A DNA stretch of 64,000 nt from Flavobacterium daejeonense DSM 17708. GTDB taxonomy: Bacteria; Bacteroidota; Bacteroidia; Flavobacteriales; Flavobacteriaceae. Where the stretch lies: assembly GCF_000425425.1 (NCBI RefSeq), contig NZ_AUDK01000003.1, positions 186,001-250,000 of the forward strand, given 5' to 3'. This document shows positions 41,788 through 50,796 of the stretch, one piece after another. Each line of letters begins with the position of its first letter. The first letter of the stretch is position 1. The notes below the pieces were generated by a model. The model ran no database searches and was not told where the DNA came from. It saw only the letters and a list, made by a program, of their open reading frames with translations. The translations under genes were made by a program, and so were the position numbers.

Positions 41788-42876
41788 ATGACATTTAAAA
41801 AAAACTATTCCATTTTCATCTTCTTTATTGCATTTATTTCATTTGCTCAGAAAAATAAAGAGCTTTATCATTATGCCGGAAGAATAGAAAAATTTAAAGA
41901 CGAAAAAGTATTTTTAATTGGTTCTGCTTCATCTGTTTCTTTTGCCTTTACGGGCAATTCTTGCAAAGTAGCATTACAAAGCATGGACACTTATGAACAT
42001 CCAAATTATATTTCATTGGAATTGGATGGTAAATATATTGGAAGGTTAAAAGTAGAACAAGGAGAGTTAAAAAATTACAATATTCCAATTCTGAATAAGA
42101 ATAAACAACATCATCTTACCATATACAAAGCTACTGAAGCGGCAAATGGAGCAGTTTTGTTTTCCGGAACTACAGCGAAAGTTATTCCATCAATAATTAA
42201 GAAAAAGAAAAAAATTGAATTTATTGGGGATTCTATTACTTGTGGTTTTGGAAATGATACTTCAGCTACTGCATGTGGAGAAGGACAATGGTTTGATCAG
42301 CATAATGCTTATTATTCTTATGCTTCTATATTATCGAGAAAATTAAATACTGATTTTGTTTTGAGTTCCGTATCAGGAATTGGAATGTATCGCAATTGGA
42401 ACGATGAACACCAAAATGAAGCAATTATGCCTGATGTTTATGAAAATCTATATTTAAACAAAGACAGTTTTAAAACCTACAATTTTGATTTTCAGCCTGA
42501 TATTATTAGTATTTGTTTAGGTACCAATGACCTTTCGAATGGTGATGGTATTAAAAACAGACTAGCCTTTAATGAAGAAAAATACATTTCAAATTACATT
42601 AACTTCATAAAAACTGTTTATAAACATGCTCCAAAAACAAGGATTATATTATTAAACAGCCCAATGGTTTCCGGTGAAAAAAACATAGTTCTACTACGCT
42701 GTTTAAACAAAGTAATTCAGGCTTTTGAAAATGATAAAGAACATAAACCCATTTCTTTGTTTGAATTTCACCCCATGAGTCCTAAAGGCTGTGGCTATCA
42801 TCCTGATATTAATGATGATAAAGTGATGGCTAATCAATTATTTCCTGTTTTTAAAAAATTATTAAATGAAAAATAA
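41788..42876 (+). CDS. CE2-type SGNH acetyl esterase
   Basis: A 362-aa secreted esterase (signal peptide to about residue 21, FIAFISFAQ). Residues 25-135 form a CE2-type N-terminal jelly roll (FAFTGNSCKVALQSMD; AANGAVLFSGTTAKV). The SGNH hydrolase domain starts IEFIGDSITCGFGND with nucleophile S149, then GTNDLSNGDG and a late GCGYHPDIND with the catalytic histidine. CE2 enzymes remove acetyl groups from xylan, mannan and glucomannan. First gene of the PUL after tRNA-Asn. It overlaps the next esterase by 11 bases. The ATG at 41788 is used over a TTG at 41764. Confidence 0.87.
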   Translation: MTFKKNYSIFIFFIAFISFAQKNKELYHYAGRIEKFKDEKVFLIGSASSVSFAFTGNSCKVALQSMDTYEHPNYISLELDGKYIGRLKVEQGELKNYNIPILNKNKQHHLTIYKATEAANGAVLFSGTTAKVIPSIIKKKKKIEFIGDSITCGFGNDTSATACGEGQWFDQHNAYYSYASILSRKLNTDFVLSSVSGIGMYRNWNDEHQNEAIMPDVYENLYLNKDSFKTYNFDFQPDIISICLGTNDLSNGDGIKNRLAFNEEKYISNYINFIKTVYKHAPKTRIILLNSPMVSGEKNIVLLRCLNKVIQAFENDKEHKPISLFEFHPMSPKGCGYHPDINDDKVMANQLFPVFKKLLNEK

Positions 42877-44245
42877 TCTAATCACATTCATTCTTTTTCT
42901 GATTTTTTCGAATACAGCAATTGCTAATATTACATTGCCCAATGTCTTTTCAGACAATATGGTTTTACAACGCAATACAGAAGTTAAAATTTGGGGCTGG
43001 GCTAATCCTCAGGAAGAGGTAGTTATCAGTCCAGGTTGGAATAATGAAAAATATAAAATTAAAGCCAATAATCAGGCCATGTGGGAAATAGTGATTCCAA
43101 CCCCCAAAGAAGGTGGACCCTATACCATTAACATAAAAGGCTATAATGAGATTGTACTGAAAAACATTCTTATTGGTGAAGTTTGGCTTTGTTCAGGACA
43201 ATCCAATATGGAAATGTCAGCGAGTTGGGGAATTAAAAACGGAGATGATGAAGTAAAAAAAGCAATAAATTCAAGTATTCGTTTCTTTAAAGTTCCCAAA
43301 TTAACTGCGACAGCACCACAAAATAATCTTTCCGGGAATTGGGAAGAATGTACTCCTGAGAGTATGAAGAATTTTAGTGCGGTAGCTTATTTTTTTGCCC
43401 AGCGTTTGCAGGAAGATTTAAAAAATGTTCCCATAGGTCTAATTTCATCAAATTGGGGCGGAACAGCTGCAGAAATTTGGATACCGGAAGGAGTTGTTAC
43501 ACAAGATTCTGTTTTATCAGCTAGCGCTAAGAAATTAAAAGAACAATCTTATGGACCTAATCAGCCGGGACGTGCTTTTAATGCTATGATTTATCCGTTG
43601 GCAGGATTTAAAATTGCTGGAGCAATTTGGTATCAGGGCGAATCAAATGTGGGATCAACCAGTTATAACAAAACACTTTCGGCATTAATCGCTTCCTGGA
43701 GAACATTATGGAAAAATGAATTCCCTTTTTATTTTGTTCAGATTGCGCCTTATCAATATGGTGAAGATAATTTTAGTGGAGTCATTATCAGAGATGCACA
43801 AAGAAGAGTGCTACAAGAAGTTCCTAATACCGGAATGACAGTTACAACCGATATTTCAACCATTGACGATATTCATCCGAAAGATAAAAAAACAGTTGGA
43901 ATCCGATTAGCCAATTTAGCATTGGCAAACACTTATAAAACCAACAATACTCTTGTAAATGGTCCATTGTTTAAAAATATGGAGATTGACAAAAATCAGA
44001 TAAAAGTGATGTTTGATTATGCAAATGGTTTGCATTTTTCAGGTAAAAAATCAACTCAATTTGAAATTGCAGGCTCCGATAATGTTTTCTATGAAGCTGT
44101 AGCTGTTATTAAAAACAATACTGTTATGCTAACATCTGATAAGGTGAAAAGACCTGTTAAGGCTCGTTTTTCATGGAGAAACACGGCGCAATCAGATTTG
44201 TTTAATGAGGCCAATTTACCTGCTTCTTCATTTATAAGTGAATAA
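42866..44245 (+). CDS. Sialate O-acetylesterase-type (SASA) carbohydrate acetylesterase
   Basis: A 459-aa secreted esterase (signal to about residue 20, NTAIA). The N-terminal beta domain (ITLPNVFSDNMVLQRNTEVK) precedes the SASA hydrolase with nucleophile S113 in WLCSGQSNMEMS, IWYQGESNVG, and the late DDIHPKDK histidine motif. In mannan loci, such esterases are thought to remove acetyl groups from the polysaccharide. Here it is translationally linked to the CE2 esterase upstream (11-base overlap) and precedes the GH3 gene by 10 bases. Confidence 0.87.
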   Translation: MKNNLITFILFLIFSNTAIANITLPNVFSDNMVLQRNTEVKIWGWANPQEEVVISPGWNNEKYKIKANNQAMWEIVIPTPKEGGPYTINIKGYNEIVLKNILIGEVWLCSGQSNMEMSASWGIKNGDDEVKKAINSSIRFFKVPKLTATAPQNNLSGNWEECTPESMKNFSAVAYFFAQRLQEDLKNVPIGLISSNWGGTAAEIWIPEGVVTQDSVLSASAKKLKEQSYGPNQPGRAFNAMIYPLAGFKIAGAIWYQGESNVGSTSYNKTLSALIASWRTLWKNEFPFYFVQIAPYQYGEDNFSGVIIRDAQRRVLQEVPNTGMTVTTDISTIDDIHPKDKKTVGIRLANLALANTYKTNNTLVNGPLFKNMEIDKNQIKVMFDYANGLHFSGKKSTQFEIAGSDNVFYEAVAVIKNNTVMLTSDKVKRPVKARFSWRNTAQSDLFNEANLPASSFISE

Positions 44246-44255
44246 AATTTAGACT

Positions 44256-46553
44256 ATGAAAAATAAACCATTCTTCCTCACAGCTTTTATTACCCTAATC
44301 TTTACTAACAATATTATGAACGCACAAAAAAAGGACTATTTAGACAAAACTAAATCCATTGAAGAACGTGTCAATTTACTTCTTAAACAAATGACCATAG
44401 AAGAAAAAGTGGGGCAAATGAACCAATACAATGGCTTTTGGGAAGTAACCGGTCCTGCACCCAAAGGAGGAAATGCGGAGTTAAAATACCAGCATTTGCG
44501 TAACGGCTGGGTAGGTTCTATGCTATCTGTTCGTGGAGCGAAAGAGGTAAAAGCGGTTCAAAAAATAGCCGTTGAAGAAACCCGATTAGGTATTCCTTTA
44601 ATTATAGGTTTTGATGTCATTCATGGTTATAAAACATTGAGTCCCATTCCTCTTGCCGAAGCTGCCAGTTGGGATTTGGAAGCCATTAAAAAATCAGCTC
44701 AGGTGGCTGCAGATGAAGCTTCTGCCTCCGGAATCAACTGGACTTTTGGGCCTAATGTTGATATTTCCAATGATGCCCGTTGGGGACGTGTAATGGAAGG
44801 AGCCGGAGAAGATCCTTATTTGGGAAGCAAAATTGCAATTGCTCGAATCACCGGTTTTCAGGGTGACAATAAATCTGATTTGGCTAAAACAAATACAATT
44901 GCAGCCTGCGCCAAACATTTCGCTGCCTATGGTTTTGCCGAATCAGGGAGAGATTATAATACGGTGGACATGAGCAACTCGAAATTATATAATACTGTTT
45001 TGCCTCCTTTCAAAGCAGCCAGTACTGCGGGAGTTCGCACATTTATGAATTCCTTTAATATTCTCAATGGTGTTCCGGCAACAGGAAATGCCTTTTTACA
45101 AAGAGATATTTTGAAAGGCAAATGGAAATTTGATGGTTTTGTAGTTTCTGATTGGGCTTCAGTTAGGGAAATGATTACTCATGGTTTTGCAAAAGATGGA
45201 GCAGAAGCAACAGAAAAGGCTGTAAATGCTGGTTCAGATATGGATATGGAATCGCATTTGTATGTAGCTGAGTTGGCAAAATTAGTTAAAGATGGTAAAG
45301 TAAAAGAGTCATTAATTGATGACGCTGTAAGTAGAATTCTCAGAGTAAAATTTGAATTAGGTTTATTTGATAACCCATATAAATATTGTGACGAAAAAAG
45401 AGAGAAAGAAGTTATTGGAAGCAAAGCTAATAATGAGGCTGTTTTAGATATGGCCAAAAAATCTATCGTATTGTTGAAAAATAAAAAGGATCTACTACCG
45501 TTAAAAAAATCAGGTCAAAAGATAGTGTTGATAGGAGCGCTGGCAAATGATAAAAACAGCCCATTGGGAAGTTGGAGAATTGCTTCAGATGATAACACTG
45601 CGGTTTCAGTTCTAGAGGGTATGCGACAATACAAAGGTAATAAGTTGATTTTCGAGAAAGGAGCTGATTTAACAGTTGGAAATACCAGTTTTACAGCTGA
45701 ATTAGTATTTAACACCACTGATAAAAGCGGATTTGAAAAAGCCAAAAAGGCAGCTACCAACGCTGATGTTGTAGTAATGGTTTTAGGAGAACACGGTTTT
45801 CAATCTGGTGAAGGACGAAGCAGAACTAATCTGGATTTGCCGGGTGTACAACAGGAATTACTGGAAGAAATTTACAAAGTGAATTCAAATATTGTTTTGG
45901 TTTTAAACAACGGAAGACCATTAGCTTTACCATGGGCAACAGAGCATGTCCCTGCTATTGTTGAAGCCTGGCATTTAGGAACTCAGACCGGAAATGCTGT
46001 AGCGCAAGTACTGTATGGAGATTATAATCCAAGTGGTAAATTGCCAATGTCTTTCCCAAGAAATGTAGGTCAGGTGCCGATTTATTATAACAATTATAAT
46101 ACAGGAAGACCAATAAACAGTGATAAAAATGTGTTTTGGTCGCATTATACTGATGTAGAAAAAACACCTTTATTTCCTTTTGGTTTTGGATTAAGTTATA
46201 CAACTTTCGATTATAAAAACCTTAAAATAAACAAAGCTGTTTTCGCAAAAGAAGAGTCGGTTGTAGTTTCTGTAGACGTAACTAATTCCGGAAATTATAA
46301 TGGAAAAGAGGTAGTGCAATTGTATCTTCATGATGAGGTAGCCAGTTTAGCCAGACCTGTAAAAGAGCTGAAAGGCTTTGAATTAGTTGACTTAAAGAAA
46401 GGAGAAACAAAAACAGTTACTTTCACTTTAACCGAAAAAGAACTGGGGTTTTATGATAATGAAGGAAATTATCTAGTAGAACCCGGAGCTTTTAAAATCA
46501 TGGTTGGAGGAAGTTCCGAAAAAGGATTAGAAAGCAGTTTTGAAATTAAATAA
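44256..46553 (+). CDS. bglX: GH3 beta-glucosidase, periplasmic (BglX-like)
   Basis: A 765-aa enzyme, the length of E. coli BglX. It has a signal peptide (ending MNAQ, residue 23), the GH3 N-terminal barrel, and the nucleophile D299 in DGFVVSDWASVREM. The GH3 C-terminal alpha/beta sandwich (LIGALANDKNSPLGSW) and a fibronectin-type III domain (about 665-760) follow. It should remove terminal beta-linked glucose from oligosaccharides, which supports glucomannan as the locus substrate. It is the last gene of the three-gene + strand unit, followed by a terminator. Confidence 0.9.
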   Translation: MKNKPFFLTAFITLIFTNNIMNAQKKDYLDKTKSIEERVNLLLKQMTIEEKVGQMNQYNGFWEVTGPAPKGGNAELKYQHLRNGWVGSMLSVRGAKEVKAVQKIAVEETRLGIPLIIGFDVIHGYKTLSPIPLAEAASWDLEAIKKSAQVAADEASASGINWTFGPNVDISNDARWGRVMEGAGEDPYLGSKIAIARITGFQGDNKSDLAKTNTIAACAKHFAAYGFAESGRDYNTVDMSNSKLYNTVLPPFKAASTAGVRTFMNSFNILNGVPATGNAFLQRDILKGKWKFDGFVVSDWASVREMITHGFAKDGAEATEKAVNAGSDMDMESHLYVAELAKLVKDGKVKESLIDDAVSRILRVKFELGLFDNPYKYCDEKREKEVIGSKANNEAVLDMAKKSIVLLKNKKDLLPLKKSGQKIVLIGALANDKNSPLGSWRIASDDNTAVSVLEGMRQYKGNKLIFEKGADLTVGNTSFTAELVFNTTDKSGFEKAKKAATNADVVVMVLGEHGFQSGEGRSRTNLDLPGVQQELLEEIYKVNSNIVLVLNNGRPLALPWATEHVPAIVEAWHLGTQTGNAVAQVLYGDYNPSGKLPMSFPRNVGQVPIYYNNYNTGRPINSDKNVFWSHYTDVEKTPLFPFGFGLSYTTFDYKNLKINKAVFAKEESVVVSVDVTNSGNYNGKEVVQLYLHDEVASLARPVKELKGFELVDLKKGETKTVTFTLTEKELGFYDNEGNYLVEPGAFKIMVGGSSEKGLESSFEIK

Positions 46554-46587
46554 TTTAAAAAACCTATTCATAACCAATAAATATTTA

Positions 46588-46624
46588 AAACACCGTTTAC
46601 AAATGTAAGCGGTGTTTTTTTGTA
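46588..46624 (+). terminator. Terminator after the GH3 gene
   Basis: AAACACCGTTTAC, loop AAAT, GTAAGCGGTGTTTTTTT, 35 bases past the stop. Confidence 0.85.
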
Positions 46625-46650
46625 TATGGTTTAGAAGAGTTACATTTAGA

Positions 46651-46826
46651 ATAATCCGTTGGGTGAAATTGTTTTTTGATGACTATTTTCGTCAGTTCGG
46701 GTGATAACTGAGAACTAGAAAAAATTAAAATCAAAAACGGTTCTCGATATTTTTTTGCTTCATTTCATTACGCAAAAAACACTCGAACTGACGTTTTTGA
46801 TAATTTCACCCAACAGGTTATTTTTT
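46651..46826. repeat. Nested inverted-repeat element with TCAGTTCGGGTG arms
   Basis: The left arm (46651-46703) holds GTTGGGTGAAATT and CGTCAGTTCGGGTG. The right arm (46789-46822) holds CACTCGAACTGACG and AATTTCACCCAAC. An inner pair GAGAAC/GTTCTC lies between them. It is non-coding and occupies most of the 318-base gap 46554-46871. It resembles repeats known from other Flavobacterium genomes that carry TCAGTTCGAGTG ends. Confidence 0.75.
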
Positions 46827-46830
46827 TTAA

Positions 46831-46860
46831 AACAAAAAAAGCTGCCCATTTAGGACAGCT
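46831..46860 (-). terminator. Terminator of the GH5/GH26 minus-strand unit
   Basis: On the minus strand AGCTGtcctaaatgggCAGCT is followed by TTTTTTTGTTTT. It lies 12 bases past the GH5 stop codon. Confidence 0.75.
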
Positions 46861-46871
46861 AATTACTATTT

Positions 46872-48161
46872 TCATTTCAATTTTCGATTGTACTTTTTGA
46901 TTAGTTTCAAAGTCGATTTATCGGATGAAAAAACCGAATTCAATCCTTGTGGTTCTTGCGGTGGATCGGTAGTCAATGGGTCGCCTGGATTCCATTTTCC
47001 GACATCATTTGTTGCTCTTCCTTCACCACCAAATCCCCAAAAATTAGCAGCCTGGAGTGGTTCCTTATTCTTGTGACTTTTTAATACTCTTTGAAAAATA
47101 TAGTTATAAAAAAGATCCCTGTAAATTACTGATGAAGAATCCAATAAACTTTCATTTTCACGTGGCAAACCAAATTCTTCAATAATAATAGGACGATTTA
47201 ATTTTTTAGCCACTGTAATATGTTTTTCAATATATACTTCTGCTTTTTTCAAAGTGGATTCGATGGTATTTTTCGCGTCTTCTGCTTTAAACCATCCCCA
47301 GTTTTTAGGCCAGATATGCATGGTCAAATAATCGATATTTGGATTTTGATGGGTACGTTCAAATATTTCCATACTGTCATTAGAACTATTTAATCCTTCT
47401 GAACCGGTAGAAATCAAGTGATTCTTATCTAAACTATCGATTAAGTTAACAATGTTATTTAACCAAATCGTGAATTTCTCTTCATTTTCAGGAGTAAAAG
47501 TACGCGGTTCATTACCTAGCTGCCAGGCCATAATGGTTGGGTCTTCGGTATATTTTTGTTTCGAATACGAATTTGTTCTGCCTAAAACAAACTTCACATG
47601 ATTGTTTAAAGCTTCCATACATGCTTCACAACTATGAAATTTCTTCGTATAACTCATAAATTGTGGCCAGGTGTTAGGAGAAATATTAGGAATGGGTATT
47701 GTTCCATACCCATTCCATTCTAAATATTGAGACATTCCTCCGGACCATTCCCAGTTATTTGTCAAATACAAAACAGCATACATTTGGCGTTTTGCCATTT
47801 CTGAAATCAAAAAATCAAGACCATCAAGTAAATCTAAATTGTATTTTCCCTGTTCAAATTGTAGGGCAGGACGCACTGTATAATCATACTTTCCACCTTC
47901 AGCACCTACTAAAATTCGTAAGTTATCAATTCCGTTTTTTTTCATTAAATCCAGCTCTCTCAACAGACGTTTACGATCCCCCACTTTGTTTGAGCCTAAC
48001 AAACTTCCATACCAATAATTGGCTCCAATGAAAGAATAAGGCTGAGTTCCTTTATAAAACTGAGTTCCTCTCACGGTTATAAAATCTTCTTTTTGAGCAA
48101 AACAGCTGACGGTAAATAAACAGTTTAGAATTAATACTGTTTTTAAAAATGATTTTTTCAT
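46872..48161 (-). CDS. GH5 beta-mannanase (GH5_7-type)
   Basis: A 429-aa exported glycoside hydrolase (signal peptide to about residue 22; a cysteine at 20 makes lipid anchoring possible). Acid/base E218 is in WQLGNEPRTFT and the nucleophile is E329 in IIIEEFGLPRE. The segment FIGANYWYGSLL and the W-rich LTNNWEWSGGM fit GH5 subfamily 7 endo-mannanases. It cuts internal beta-1,4-mannan bonds. It is the last gene of the - strand PUL, 57 bases after a GH26 gene. The subfamily call is by motif only. Confidence 0.85.
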   Translation of the reverse strand: MKKSFLKTVLILNCLFTVSCFAQKEDFITVRGTQFYKGTQPYSFIGANYWYGSLLGSNKVGDRKRLLRELDLMKKNGIDNLRILVGAEGGKYDYTVRPALQFEQGKYNLDLLDGLDFLISEMAKRQMYAVLYLTNNWEWSGGMSQYLEWNGYGTIPIPNISPNTWPQFMSYTKKFHSCEACMEALNNHVKFVLGRTNSYSKQKYTEDPTIMAWQLGNEPRTFTPENEEKFTIWLNNIVNLIDSLDKNHLISTGSEGLNSSNDSMEIFERTHQNPNIDYLTMHIWPKNWGWFKAEDAKNTIESTLKKAEVYIEKHITVAKKLNRPIIIEEFGLPRENESLLDSSSVIYRDLFYNYIFQRVLKSHKNKEPLQAANFWGFGGEGRATNDVGKWNPGDPLTTDPPQEPQGLNSVFSSDKSTLKLIKKYNRKLK

Positions 48162-48218
48162 AGTCGGTTTTTTAAGAATGATTTATAAACTAAGGAATAG
48201 AGCACAGCACAACTTTAA

Positions 48219-49436
48219 TTAGGGTTGAACATACATATTAGGCAATGTATTTATTAAAGTTGATTTAGGAAGATTTACAAAGTTGATAAAATCGCTTGCA
48301 TTAGAAGCAGCAGGTGTAGGTACATAATAACCATTTGCGGAATTATTCCAAAACAGCACAAAGCTAATTTTGACATTATTAGCAGTTACTGCATTGTATA
48401 AATAATTTGAAAACCATCCTGTAATAGCTGGATTAGAACTATTAACTTGATAGCCAGTCTCGGTCAATGCTGCAATTTTAGATTTCGAAATAGCCAAATC
48501 AGAAATCATTTTAAGTTTTACATTTGCTAAATCAGCACCTGCCTGTCCCTGATTGTTAAAATCACCATAATTATCCATTCCCAGAATATCAACATAAGTA
48601 TCTCCGGGATAACGCCCCAAATAACCAGCCGAAGTAGTATAGGAATTATCAGGTGCGTATGCATATAATAAATTATGTACTCCTTTAGTATTTTTTAAAT
48701 AATCCACCGTGAACTGATAAGCCGTTTTATATTCCTGAGCAGTACAGAAACTGGCTCCCCACCAGAACCAATTTCCATCAAATTCGTGAAAAGGTCTAAA
48801 AATAATTGGGATTAACTTACCATCACTGCCTCTTAAATTTGAAACAACCGAAGCTATTTTGTCTAATTTTAATTTGTACCAATTGTGATTAGATCCACCA
48901 GGTAAAATACTTTTGAAAGCGGTAGCCTGTTGTTGGGCGGTCATGTCGGATGTATAAAAACTGTTTTCGTTATAAGGCTCTCTCAAATGCCAGGTAAACA
49001 TATTAATCATCCCTTTATCATAAGCCTGTTTGACATCCGAAATAATTTTTTGTTCCTGTTGGAAAAACCAGTTTCCGCTTGTTCCGTCATTATTTTTATC
49101 GGTAATAAACATAAAATCAGAACCCAAAAGAGCCGGATCATAGCCCGTGGTTTTTTTAATATCGGATTCCGTTGAACTGGTATCATAAAATCCATTAAAG
49201 GCATCCTGCTGACCAATTGCAAATCGGGTTTGTCCTAAAGTTTTCAAATTGGTAAACAAAGCCACCGTCTCGGCTGTAGCATTGGCATCTACTGTAGAAC
49301 TTGTGGTAATGGGTCTTTTTGATGTGACAGAATTATTCTGATTTGCTGATTCTGATGAGACAGTGTCTTCGTTTGAAGAACAACTGGCTAATAAAACAGA
49401 AAATAGAACTAGTACATTAAAATACAGTGTTTTCAT
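48219..49436 (-). CDS. GH26 beta-mannanase, surface lipoprotein
   Basis: A 405-aa lipoprotein (lipobox LLASC, C19, followed by a long polar SSNEDTVSSES linker). Catalytic acid/base E218 in FRPFHEFDGNWFWW and nucleophile E326 in AALTETGYQ. The catalytic length is normal. It is paralogous to the neighbouring gene at 49585-50772. The lipid anchor and acidic start suggest surface display, where it would make the initial cuts in mannan. It is in the same orientation as the GH5 gene. Confidence 0.9.
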   Translation of the reverse strand: MKTLYFNVLVLFSVLLASCSSNEDTVSSESANQNNSVTSKRPITTSSTVDANATAETVALFTNLKTLGQTRFAIGQQDAFNGFYDTSSTESDIKKTTGYDPALLGSDFMFITDKNNDGTSGNWFFQQEQKIISDVKQAYDKGMINMFTWHLREPYNENSFYTSDMTAQQQATAFKSILPGGSNHNWYKLKLDKIASVVSNLRGSDGKLIPIIFRPFHEFDGNWFWWGASFCTAQEYKTAYQFTVDYLKNTKGVHNLLYAYAPDNSYTTSAGYLGRYPGDTYVDILGMDNYGDFNNQGQAGADLANVKLKMISDLAISKSKIAALTETGYQVNSSNPAITGWFSNYLYNAVTANNVKISFVLFWNNSANGYYVPTPAASNASDFINFVNLPKSTLINTLPNMYVQP

Positions 49437-49528
49437 AATGGTTTGTTTGGTTAATAAATATTTGGTTGTTAAATAGTTACATAATTAAATAATTAAAGAT
49501 TAATAGAAATTATATCCATAGCAGAATG

Positions 49529-49558
49529 ATTGATAAATTCTATAATAGAATTATCAAT
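49529..49558. repeat. 30-base inverted repeat in the GH26-GH26 gap
   Basis: ATTGATAAATTCTA and TAGAATTATCAAT pair almost completely around a TAA. There is no U tract on the minus strand, so it may be a processing site or operator in place of a strong terminator. Confidence 0.55.
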
Positions 49559-49584
49559 AAAAGAAATCTGAAATAATGCCTATA

Positions 49585-50772
49585 TTATTTCAATGTCGAA
49601 TTGATTTTATATAAATCAGGTAGTTTATTAGAAAGCAGGGCTTTGGGTTTACTTGTAAATTCAACAAAATCGGCAGTATCTGGCATATTAGGTTGAGGTA
49701 CAAAATAAGCGTCTTCACTATTTTCCCAAAACATGACATAAGAAATGGCGATGTTGTTTGCCGTCAATGCATTGTACATATACTTAGAAAAAAAGCCTTC
49801 AATAGGATCCTTAGTAAATGTAATTTGGTATCCTGTCTCGGTCAGGGCGGCTATTTTATTTCTTTGTTTCGCTAAATCAGAAAGGATTTTTAATTTTGAG
49901 TTAGCTAACCTGGCACCTTCTTCACCTTTATTATCAAAATCCCCATAATTGTCCATCCCCAAAACATCCACATAAGCATCTCCGGGATATCTTTTTAAAT
50001 AGTCGGCTTCAGAATGAAACTGATTATCAGGAGAAAACGCATATAAAAAATTGGTAACTTCTTTAACATCTCTCAGATAGGTTACCGTAAAAGCAAAAAG
50101 TTCTTTGTATTCTTCGGGCGAACAATGAGCTGCTCCCCACCAAAACCAGCTGCCGTCAAATTCATGAAAAGGTCTGAAAATAACCGGAATTAATTTGCCA
50201 TCATTTCCTTTTAAATTTTTAACAATGGCTGCTATTTTATCTAATTTTCTTTTAAAATATTCGTTTTTTTCACCAGCTGGCAAAATGGTTTTCACGCGAT
50301 TTTTTCCCTTATCTTCCAAGTTAGATGAATAAAAATCAACTCCTTTATAAGGTTCTCTGAAATGCCAGGAAAAAGTAACAATCATACCCTGATCATAGGC
50401 TTTTTTAGCATCGGCTATTATTTGTTTTTCTTGTTGAAAATACCAATTATCTTCTTTTTCAGTATTTTTATCATCCGTTATATGGGAAAAATCAAATCCG
50501 ATAATTGCGGGATCGGAAGCTGTTGTTTTCTTAATGTCTGATTTTCCCTTTATGTTAAAAAAGAAATTACTAAAAGCATTTTGTTGTCCAATAGCAAATC
50601 CTTTTTCGGGTAATTTTTTGAGATTATAAAACAGCGCCAGAGTTTCTGCGGTGGCTTTTTGACCAGTTATCACAAAATCAGCTATATTATTAGAGTCTAA
50701 ATTCTTTTTCTCTACTTGAGCAAAACTCGTTTGAAAAAGCAAAATAATTGCAAAAGACAGTATATTTTTCAT
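49585..50772 (-). CDS. GH26 beta-mannanase, periplasmic
   Basis: A 395-aa enzyme with a Sec signal peptide cleaved after QTSFA (no lipobox). Acid/base E204 in FRPFHEFDGSWFWW and nucleophile E312 in ALTETGYQ. Closely related to the lipoprotein paralogue downstream (long shared segments such as RYPGDAYVDVLGMDNYGDFD versus RYPGDTYVDILGMDNYGDFN). The two may divide labour: surface enzyme versus periplasmic enzyme releasing mannobiose. Confidence 0.9.
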   Translation of the reverse strand: MKNILSFAIILLFQTSFAQVEKKNLDSNNIADFVITGQKATAETLALFYNLKKLPEKGFAIGQQNAFSNFFFNIKGKSDIKKTTASDPAIIGFDFSHITDDKNTEKEDNWYFQQEKQIIADAKKAYDQGMIVTFSWHFREPYKGVDFYSSNLEDKGKNRVKTILPAGEKNEYFKRKLDKIAAIVKNLKGNDGKLIPVIFRPFHEFDGSWFWWGAAHCSPEEYKELFAFTVTYLRDVKEVTNFLYAFSPDNQFHSEADYLKRYPGDAYVDVLGMDNYGDFDNKGEEGARLANSKLKILSDLAKQRNKIAALTETGYQITFTKDPIEGFFSKYMYNALTANNIAISYVMFWENSEDAYFVPQPNMPDTADFVEFTSKPKALLSNKLPDLYKINSTLK

Positions 50773-50796
50773 AATATTCCTTATTTCATAAATTGA

